Position numbers and translations under genes: made by a program. DNA of 64,000 nt, from assembly GCA_037176885.1 (NCBI GenBank), contig JAWWNJ010000059.1:558001-622000 (forward strand), read 5' to 3'. This document shows positions 56,319 to 64,000 of the stretch, piece by piece. Source of the DNA: Favolaschia claudopus (taxonomy: Eukaryota; Basidiomycota; Agaricomycetes; Agaricales; Mycenaceae). Below the pieces are notes generated by a model that made no database searches, was not told where the DNA came from, and worked only from the letters and a program-made list of their open reading frames with translations. Each line of letters starts with the position of its first letter. The stretch's first letter is position 1.

Positions 56319-57565
56319 ATTCGGCCAATGTAATTCAAGATATTTTTACTTATTTAGGTTGCCGCCACCGGCGTTGGCAACGCAACAACAACCGGAACGT
56401 CCTCCGAGTCGTCCCGGACTCCCACTTTATCGTCTCCCGCTTCCCGCATCCCTCTCTCTTGCCTCTCCCTCTGCTTGTCTCCGACTATTGGCTACAATCT
56501 CGAATGTGAAAAACTCAGTCTGAAACTTCTACTTTTTGTTCTCGTCCAAACCCGACTGACATCGGGACGTCGTGTCGCGCGACACCATTTTCTGTACTCT
56601 GCAGTGTCTGCTCAGTGATGTATCCATTCGACTCAACAGCTTCTTTCTCTCCTACCTTGCCTTGTTTGCCGGTCCTTTCTTGTCGGCCACTCGGCTTTTC
56701 TTTACTCTGAAAGCCTTCATCAACCCCACTTCGACTCTGCTGTCTCCAATATTTCAGCTTCCTGCTTCAAATAAAATCCAATCGAGCCGGCAAATCAGTG
56801 AAAAGGAGTTGTGTAACGAATTTGAATGTCCTGGTGAGCAGCACTATTGATCATTCTTGATGAACTGGACTCGTACTGTCGTTTGCGAGACGGGGGTAAG
56901 GTGCACAGCGAATCTGTGGGCGTAGTTGTCCCGACACACACGATCCCCACTCGATAATGCACTCACCAGCCACAGGTTCCTGGTATGAGTTGAAGCCGGT
57001 TGACTAGACTAACCGCATACACATCTTCGCACGAGTCCGTGTGTTGAAGTCGGTGTGCGGTTACTTTTTTCAATGCATGTTTGGTCCTTGCGTTTGGATG
57101 TTGCAAACGCATCAATTGGGATACAAAACTTCAAACAAAGAACAATGAGCTACGCAGTCGCTGGAAACATTCAAGCATGTTGCAAACCTAGTCAAGACTC
57201 AATACCCCCCACGCTAATTTTTAGTTCCTCACATCCCACATGCACGTCGTCGTTGTCAAGCATCTCCTTTTCGTCTATTGCCTCCCACACTTGCGCTTCT
57301 ACACTCCCGCTTCACTCACTTGCGCACAGTCAAAACTATGATAAATTCCAATTGTATGTTTCGAGGTATGGATCATAAATTCTGCACTTTATCTGGCAAT
57401 TGGCACTTCCCCAGGTTACATCGGCGTCGTTACCTGCCATTTTTACCTGCTGAAAGTGCGTTAGAAGCTGTTGCTGTTGCACACAATAACCATGTCCGTT
57501 ATAAATTTGTTCCCCATCCATACCGGCACTACAGAGCGTAAACCAGGACCGACTGAAATTGAAAA
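56319..57565. other. No gene recognised
   Basis: Short frames with pyrimidine-rich runs and no motif or convincing splice structure. Around 56560 CGTCGTGTCGCGCGACACCA is a short palindrome. Confidence 0.35.
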
Positions 57566-58019
57566 TAGAGAGTTTGCGGTGAGCCGCCAGAAGCCACCTG
57601 GTGGCTCCGACGGCATGCGGATTGGAGCGGCTACGTCATGTGGCGGCTCGTTCAGCGGCTCATCGCGCGCGGTCCTTAGCACAATTTTGAGGTTGGGTAC
57701 CTTGCATACTTGACTATACCTTCAGCCAATGAGAGTTCGTTGTCCAAACGTGCATAATTGTTTTGAATTGAAGCAATTTCCAGCGTCAACCGAAGTCTTC
57801 GGCTCGAATGTGCGATAGCGTCAGATTTTCAGATCCAATTTTCTTCGTGTGTGTATGGTTCAATATATAGATGACTAAGTACTAAGAATGCACTCGCAAA
57901 ACCAAATTTGAACCAGTCTTACCAGCCGCCAAACGAGCCGCCAGACAGCATAGCCGCTCCAATCCGCATGCCATTAGAGCCGCCAGGTGGCTTCTGGCGG
58001 CTCACCGCAAAACTCTCTA
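57566..58019. mobile_element. TA-MITE with about 95-bp GC-rich arms
   Basis: GAGAGTTTGCGGTGAGCCGC at the left is paired with CACCGCAAAACTCTC at the right, with TA on both sides. Arms including CGGCATGCGGATTGGAGCGG remain alike for about 95 bp. Its ends resemble those of 19063 and 58621, and its arms resemble 12143-12936. Confidence 0.88.
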
Positions 58020-58620
58020 ATGTGTCGAAGATGATTTTGTTTGGCCTTCTCAGTTGAACACACCCTGTCAACCGCATCTGAGACTCAGGTTCCAAGACTG
58101 TTTGGCTTCTCATGGTACCTCTTTCGGACAGCAGACAGAAATCAGAGAGGTAAATGGTTCTAAGTAATGTCTCAACTTGTTAGATGGTGCGAAACGCGAT
58201 TATAGCCGCCTACTACACCGAAGCATTTGAGTTGAACTCAAGATCACAGAGAAATGATCGGGCCGAGGGCCCATCAGACTCGGGTGCAGTTCTATGTCCA
58301 AATAAGGACATGGGCGTCCACAGCCATCGCACATGAGCCTCGACATCTCTTCCTATTTCATCACGTCTATCTACCCATCCATCACCCACTGCCGAAATCC
58401 TCTAATTAGGTTTTAGACGGTCGCGGCATCAGAACTCAGCCAGGTGTAGTGCCAAGGGGGCAAGTACTTTCAGCCTAGAGGAGCGAGCCATGCCAAGCCG
58501 GAGCCAGCCAAGTCACTACCTCGAATGTTACGGTGAGGGGGAGTGTTGGAGATTGAGCGTTGAGCTCAGGGAATCACCTAGAACATTCTCTCGGGTGACT
58601 AACTAAGCTTTCCCCTTTAT
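58020..58620. other. No gene recognised
   Basis: No coding motif and no paired repeat ends were found in this spacer between two MITEs. Confidence 0.4.
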
Positions 58621-58833
58621 TAGAGGGTTTGCGAAGAGCCATTGGAGCCATTGAATGGCTACCGATTTCCGCATTAGGAAACTTTGATTGGCCAAACTTT
58701 CATGTAGAAGTCAAGAGGAGCTGTCTGGAATGAAGTTCGGGTACTCGGACTGGGGGTGTCTTTTGTCAATACGCCGGAATCTGGACACTTGTTTAGCCAT
58801 TAGCCATTCAATGGCTGCTTCGCAAACAGGCTA
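58621..58833. mobile_element. TA-MITE of the GAGGGTTTGCG family, copy 2
   Basis: TAGAGGGTTTGCGAAGAGCC at the left and GCTTCGCAAACAGGCTA at the right. It is diverged along its length from the copy at 19063, with TA flanks. Confidence 0.83.
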
Positions 58834-59660
58834 TTACAGAACTTTCTAGATACAATTGTAACTTGTATACATACTCAATGAACACCCAGCGGTAGAGCAT
58901 TGGTTTGCTCTAACGCGAGCTCTTCTCACAAATAGCGCGATCGCAAACTTAACTTCTCTTCCTTTGATCATCCTCCCACGGAATTGATACGTCGTTTCTC
59001 AACAAAGAGGTAAAGGTGGATGATTTGAGGTTGCTTTGGCTCTCATGTTATGCTCTAGGATTTGGAGAAAGAAATAGGTATCACAAGAGTCACTAGTCTC
59101 TTGAAACTGTATGGTGCACTCCAGTCGTTTGGTCCTGCCCCAGGAATCGAACAGGTATGTGCAGTCGCTTGGCGACCAATCTGATAACATGACTGTAGAC
59201 CGCGTCTCGTAAATTCTTTTGCGTGGAATACTACGATGTTCGCGAGGCTCGCGTTGCACGCACCGAGCTCGACGGCAAGGTGCTGTACAATATGCGTCTT
59301 TCCACTGGCGACCCTGAGCGACAGGATTTGGACGTCGCGTCGCCTGCCCGCAATGTGGATGGTGTCTCACATCCACCACTTGGGCTAACTCACGAGGGCC
59401 CTGGTCACCTCTCTCCATTTGGTATTCCGGCTTACGGTTACTCCTGTCCCCCAACGCAATATCCATGCGCCTTCAACTACAAAGTGCAAGCGCAATATTC
59501 GGCAGCGCCCAACATAAACATGGGTACCTGGACCTCAGATCAGAAAACGATGATCCCTAGTATATATGGGTTTCCCAATCCCCTTTCCACCACTCCTGAC
59601 AGCGAGTACTGGCAATGTTTCCGGCCGAGACCCCAACACACAGCTTATTTGTATTCACGG

Positions 59661-59852
59661 GTTTGTGCAAAGCGACCCGGGTCGCTTTGGGACCGCTCAG
59701 ATCTCCACAACGAGCTGCCTCAGGTGTGAGGTCCCAGCGACCTAGGAATGCCCCAGGGCGATACTCTCTTAGGTCGCTTGGAGCTCATACCTGGTATCTG
59801 TTGGTGCGGAGATCTGAGCGGTTGAAAAGCGACCTGGGTCGGTCGCACAAAC
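59661..59852. mobile_element. Fold-back element in the Mei2-like linker
   Basis: GTTTGTGC..AGCGACCCGGGTCGC at the left and GCGACCTGGGTCG..GCACAAAC at the right, with GACCGCTCAGATCTCC mirrored by GGAGATCTGAGCGGT further in. Nearly the whole 192 bp folds. No target duplication could be identified. Confidence 0.7.
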
Positions 59853-60037
59853 TCCCTATTACCCTCCTCCGCCCTTGTTTCCCGGGAATGCGCTGTTCAA
59901 TTTCCTCCAGCATCCTCTGCCGATTCATTCTGTTCGCCTTCCTGGTCCCCTAATCCCCATGACCGTTAACGTTGTGCCATTGCGGGCTGCTCAACAGAAC
60001 AACAACTCCGCTGAGCGGAATCAGTCGAACCTGGCGC

Positions 60038-60676
60038 TAGCGCTGGCCAAATAGGATCCGGAATATAATATGCCTTTTGGCGTATCGTATTCATATCCGT
60101 ATCGTATTTGCCTCCCAGGACCGTATCATATTCGTAGTATATTGTACTCATAGTCATAGGGTTGAATACGAATATATTTTGAATATATTCAAATATATTT
60201 TGGGTTGCAAAATTTTCAACGAAGTGCTCCAAAAACAGCTCAAATGAGGACATATCCTCCTCTCATGCTGCTTCAATGCATTATAGTGCATTTCTAAGGA
60301 AGAATCTCCACCCCATCACTGAGATGCAAAGCCAGATCAAATTGTTGTGATGGTCGGTGTTCACCCGAGATGCCCGGGGATGCGTCGGAACTGTTGCCGA
60401 GCCGTTGGGAGCCCGGGACAACGGTTGTCAGCTGGCCGGACAGGCATTATGTTGATTTTGGCCCTCAGCTCCAAGGGCCGGAACACATTTGATGGCAAAA
60501 GTGTGGTAAAATATATTTGAATACGCTGGGGTCCATATCGTACTCATATTCATATCGTATCGTAGTCATATTCTTCCATAGTCATATTCACTTCCCCTCC
60601 CCGAGCCGTATCGTATTCGTATTCCGTTGAATATATTCAAAATATATTTTTCGTATTATATTTTTGGCCAGCGCTA
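60038..60676. mobile_element. hAT-like MITE in a Mei2-like coding exon
   Basis: TAGCGCTGGCCAAA and its reverse complement form the ends. The exact 8-bp duplication CCTGGCGC flanks it (60030-60037 and 60677-60684). Removing one copy of the duplication restores the uninterrupted NLARIE reading. Subterminal AATATATTTTGAATATATTC and TATCGTATTCATATC words repeat in both orientations. Confidence 0.93.
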
Positions 60677-61091
60677 CCTGGCGCGCATTGAGCACGGACA
60701 AGACACCCGCACAACGGTCATGATAAAAAATATACCCAACAGGATCAGCGACAAGCAGCTGATGGCACACATAGACAATGTATGCCCTCGCAAGATCGAC
60801 TTCCTCCTGTATGTACCTAAGAATGGACTTCTGAACTGGTTCGTCGGTATTTCTTTGACCACATCACCTCCCACCAACCAAGCACTTCAGGCCGCAATGC
60901 TGGATACGCCTTTGTGAACTTCATCACCGTGCAAGATCTAATGCATTTCGCCAAAGCCAAACTCGGCGAGAAATGGTTTGTCCCTGTCCATGCCCGACGC
61001 TTTCTCAACAAATGGCTTCAGGAATATGGTTTTGAGCGAGAAAGTCCTACAAATGAGCTATGCTGATTACCAGTCTGTTGTCTACTATCTA

Positions 61092-62186
61092 AGCGTTACT
61101 GTAAGGTAGGGGACAGACATGTTTCCCCTCATGGTTGCCGTAATATTCCCATATGCGGCAGCTTCACGTAAGTTTTTCCCACCGGCTAATTTGCAGTGGT
61201 CAAATCGATCTGACGGTAGTGGCCAGAGTTGGACCTGAAGCACTGAAATGCCAGAATAAGACTGTAGAATAGCGTACATAGCATATATTTGCTGTATACA
61301 ACACTTAGAACTGAGTTCCAAAATTTTGTATGAAAGTTTTTTTTTTAGAGGGGACCCCCCCCTCCCGTGTTTTGTTGGACTAGCGCATGGGTAAGTGGTT
61401 AGTTGCTAAGTCCAACAGCCAGAGCAGGTTGGATGCTTCCAAAGTGATGGTTGTTTGGCATTAATGATGTTCATGAACAGTGAAAATTACTTGAAGTCAA
61501 CAATTGTTCAAATTCAAGCCCACAATTGTCTGGTTACTGCATCTATTCAACTCGGTTCAAGTCAAGTCTCCTGAGTCTCGGAGATGTCCTCTGAACCTGA
61601 CAGAGTCTGAAAGTATGTTTGTAATGCCGGTATCCGGGTTACAGAAATGGGGGGAGCTTGTGTAAATCCGAGTAAATGTTCCACAACGTTCAGTGGAATG
61701 CCAGGTTGCATTAATACATGTCAGAGCTGTGGCGTCATTTTCAGCGCAAAGTGAGGCATTGTTTTTTATTCTCCGACGTTGGTACTTGGGTATACCTAGC
61801 GTCCTCCAAATTGCAACCAAATTGCATCTTCTTTGCTGCTAAGTTAGATAACAAGCAATAGATTTGTTATTTGCAGAACACCTCCGCTCAAGACCTCTTT
61901 GTGGTTCTTCTGTGGCAGAACTCGTCAATTCCTCTTGTGCCAACTGCTTGATTTTCAGTTGACTTTCAAAGGGTTGGTTCTCTTCTGTGGATGCCTCGGA
62001 AAACGGGCTTCAGCCTGTAAGATCGACATGGGGAAAGACTGACTATGAGGCATGAGTATGCGCCTCTCAATTTATTCACTCGCAGAAGAGCTAGTGAGCC
62101 AAACAACAATTGGACAGTGTTTGAACCAACATCGGCGTTGTCAGAGGCTCGAAGCGATGACAGCAACATCATCCCACGGGTAGACA
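61092..62186. other. No gene recognised
   Basis: AT-rich spacer with short frames. TTTTTTTTTAGAGGGGACCCCCCCCTCCC near 61336 is a simple poly-T/poly-C tract. Confidence 0.4.
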
Positions 62187-62955
62187 TCAATTTCTGACGA
62201 AGCGTGCCTTTTTCCTGCGACTGGCCTTATTCATACGGGAAAGCGCATCAGCAACAGAATTCTCATCCGTTGAGATCCAAACTGGGCGAAAAGTGAAGTC
62301 CCGTTGAACGGCCAGATGGCACGGTGTTGTTTGGGGCGAGCTGATTGCGGGCGGGGGTTGTCGCGAAGCTAGCATGGAATGGCATCAAGATGAAGTTCAA
62401 GATGCCGGTGAAGCGGTAGCCAGCCATGGACATTCTCCGAGTCCATGTATTCTCCAATAAAGCTGGCCAACTTCATGGATGTGATGGCCGAGGCTACAAA
62501 GTTTTCCTTGGAAGCTGAGTAGCGAGAGGGAAATATTAGCTGAGATAGAGCGGACAGCGGCGGGGCCGATGGGGAGGGGAGTCCTGTGAGCGAAGATGGC
62601 TTGGGTTGGACAGAAGGACCATTGTGGTGGGAGGAGAGAAGGGTGGAGGTTGTGTTTGGCGCTCCGCAGCACCTTTGTGGGGTGTTGACCTCATCTTGCC
62701 GTAAAGCTTGAGGGCAGGTCCGGGTTGTGCTTTGCATTTCATTGATCTGAATTTCATGAACACGAGAGGTACCAGCACAGTAAAACGCGAAACACCCTCT
62801 CGCATTCCTGTCCCAGTAAACCCTACTTCCATCCCTGAGCACATTGCCCGCAGGAAAAATTCCATTGCGTCACCACGTCCACTACCCACTGTCGTCGACT
62901 CGCGCCACCGGTAACGGTCCCAGCTCCGCAAGCTCCCCCTCATCTGTAACCCTCA
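62187..62955 (-). pseudogene. Retroelement RNase H tail fragment
   Basis: WISTDENSVADALSRMNK at about 62280-62230 is the C-terminal motif of the RNase H domain of reverse-transcribing elements (W..ST.EN..AD.LSR). Upstream frames contain SAITSMKLASFIGEYMDSEN and LPLHRHLELHLDAIPC, interrupted by shifts and stops. The RT core is absent. The element class cannot be fixed; DIRS or Gypsy are the candidates. Confidence 0.4.
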
Positions 62956-63753
62956 AGAGGTGGGCGGGTCAAAATCCGCGGATATCAACCTAGGGGTCTT
63001 GGTTTTAAGTTTTGCCTCAGCGTTTGAACTGGAGTCCAGAAAGGAAATCCGACCGAAAGTTGAGTTGAAACTCCAAATAGGTCGGACCGAGGTCCGCGCC
63101 TTCGGCCGAGGGGAGGTTGATATCCGGGATTTTTCGGCCGCCCACGGCGGCCCACCTCTTGCTTTACACTCACAAGAACAACACAAGAACGAGCTTGGAA
63201 AAAATTGCGGTAATGTGGTTAAGAGATATTAATGCCGCACTCTCGCGTGATCGCATCCTTACAAACAAAGCAAAATTTGGGACACTTGCGTTCAGTAGAA
63301 AGAGTGTCCTGAGGACTTGGTCAGGTTTACTAGTAGATGAAGATTCCCTGCCGGATGACTGGACTACCTTAAGGGGGGTTTTAGTGGGTATGCAACCTGG
63401 TCGTACTGGAATTGGTTAAAGCAAGCTTTCGGCTGGAGCCCCACACTAAGTTTGATTGTGCGTAACGGCATTTCCTCCCGGACAACTTCTCCCCGGCTCT
63501 CACTGGTTTCGAAAAACTAGTAAACAAAGTGGACGACCTTGGAATGCTTCTGCAGACTGAGAATCGTTAGGTTTCAAAGACCAAACACTCCAAAAAAAAA
63601 AAATAATAATAAAAGGAAAATAAGGTTTCCAAGAAAAGAACTTGTTGTCAGTCACGTGGAAACGTGTCAGTCACGTGGTGCGCTCCATCGTTGGGTCAAT
63701 AGCGTTTACTCAGTACTGAGTCCAAGACTCCGAGGATACAACCAAACCCACAC
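62956..63753. other. Upstream region of the BTB gene
   Basis: No gene recognised. A TTTCGGCCG-containing stretch and a long A-run (63593-63602) precede the BTB start. CAGTCACGTGGAAACGTGTCAGTCACGTGG at 63649-63678 has the CACGTG E-box twice and may be regulatory. Confidence 0.35.
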
Positions 63754-64000
63754 ATGGAAAAAAACACGGTGAAGGTAGAGGGCCTGTGGTTCTCTCACGA
63801 GATGATTGTGATCAAAGCGGAGCACAAACTGTTTCGCGTTCCGGCAGGGATCTTGAGCGCCAGGAGCTCCGTCTTCAGCGACATGATGGCCTTTCCACAA
63901 CCTTTGGACGAAGAGCGCATCGACGGCACTCCCGTACTACTGGTGCAGGATACGGCCGACGGATTTGATGCGTTCTTGCGCGCAGTGTATGACACAAGGT
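63754..64000 (+). CDS. BTB/POZ-domain protein, N-terminal part
   Basis: ATG 63754 opens a frame that runs off the window end (82 residues). GLWFSHEMIVIKAEHKLFRV, GILSARSSVFSDMMAFPQP and GTPVLLVQDTADGFDAFLRA follow the BTB fold as found in large basidiomycete BTB families: a D/E-rich start, an A-R-S-x-V-F turn and an F-L-x-A helix. BTB domains mediate protein-protein contacts, often as substrate adaptors for Cullin-3 ligases (family knowledge). Two CACGTG boxes lie about 80-105 bp upstream. An upstream exon cannot be excluded, since CACACATG could follow an acceptor. Confidence 0.8.
   Translation, partial: MEKNTVKVEGLWFSHEMIVIKAEHKLFRVPAGILSARSSVFSDMMAFPQPLDEERIDGTPVLLVQDTADGFDAFLRAVYDTR

Larger units (their letters stand above)
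59075..61091 (+). pseudogene. Mei2-like RNA-binding protein gene, disrupted
   Basis: An exon with VTSLLKLYGALQSFGPAPG joins across a 5'-GTATGT intron (about 59155-59199) to KFFCVEYYDVREARVA and ALDGK-like LDGKVLYNMRL, which is the second RRM. A Pro-rich linker follows. Near 60684 comes the Mei2-specific C-terminal RRM: LARIEHGQDTRTTVMIKNIP, SDKQLMAHIDNVCPRKIDFL, RNAGYAFVNFITVQDLMHFA and, after an intron near 60977-61021, NMVLSEKVLQMSYADYQ. Mei2 proteins bind RNA during entry into meiosis (family knowledge). The linker is cut by a fold-back element (59661-59852) and the exon before the third RRM by a hAT-like element (60038-60676). The usual segment after SYADYQ is replaced by unrelated sequence. 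RRM1 is not seen. Confidence 0.78.

Overview
The window looks like repeat-dominated genomic DNA of an agaricomycete (mushroom-forming basidiomycete), possibly a mycenoid-type genome. The grounds are spliceosomal introns of about 45-60 nt with GT..AG ends, a DUF6589-family protein, an MSS51-like MYND-finger gene, a Mei2-type RNA-binding gene, a basidiomycete-style BTB gene, and LINE, Gypsy, Copia and Helitron remnants. No rRNA gene, convincing tRNA gene, CRISPR array or bacterial-type operon was seen.

Layout. 1-9.9 kb: a truncated LINE, one two-exon hypothetical gene and several small inverted-repeat elements (MITEs). 9.9-16 kb: a nest of transposons inside transposons (8-bp-TSD hAT-like elements containing TA-TSD MITEs that contain further elements), ending in a broken Pif1/Helitron-type helicase. 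17-24.3 kb: a small acidic hypothetical gene, a Mutator-like MITE, a damaged calcineurin-A paralogue and a GC-rich repeat present three times. 24.8-29.2 kb: two unrecognised multi-exon genes and a decayed Gypsy integrase tail with chromodomain. 30.2-36.1 kb: a Mutator-like MITE with 99-bp perfect terminal repeats, then a 4-kb LINE flanked by an exceptionally long direct repeat (171/179 bp). 36.2-43.4 kb: a head-to-head pair, a 1126-residue DUF6589 protein and a RecQ-like helicase, enclosed by about 82-bp terminal inverted repeats. 43.5-45.3 kb: an MSS51-like MYND-finger gene. 46.7-55 kb: Gypsy gag and LTR, Helitron Rep fragment, Copia gag-only ORF. 55-61 kb: more MITEs, two of them inside a Mei2-like gene. 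61-64 kb: little except a retroelement scrap and the start of a BTB-domain gene running off the window.

The main result is the 36,231-43,398 unit. Two divergent intron-rich genes, one with features I infer to be transposase-like (DUF6589) and one a RecQ-family helicase, start about 50 bp apart and are bounded by inverted repeats about 82% identical over 82 positions. This suggests a self-contained DNA transposon of a type I cannot place in a named superfamily. The second theme is that repeat structure, target-site duplications and an internal empty site allow the order of insertions to be read directly from the sequence.

Limits: exon joints were placed by eye from splice signals and reading frame. 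Domain names rest on recognition of motifs, not on database searches.
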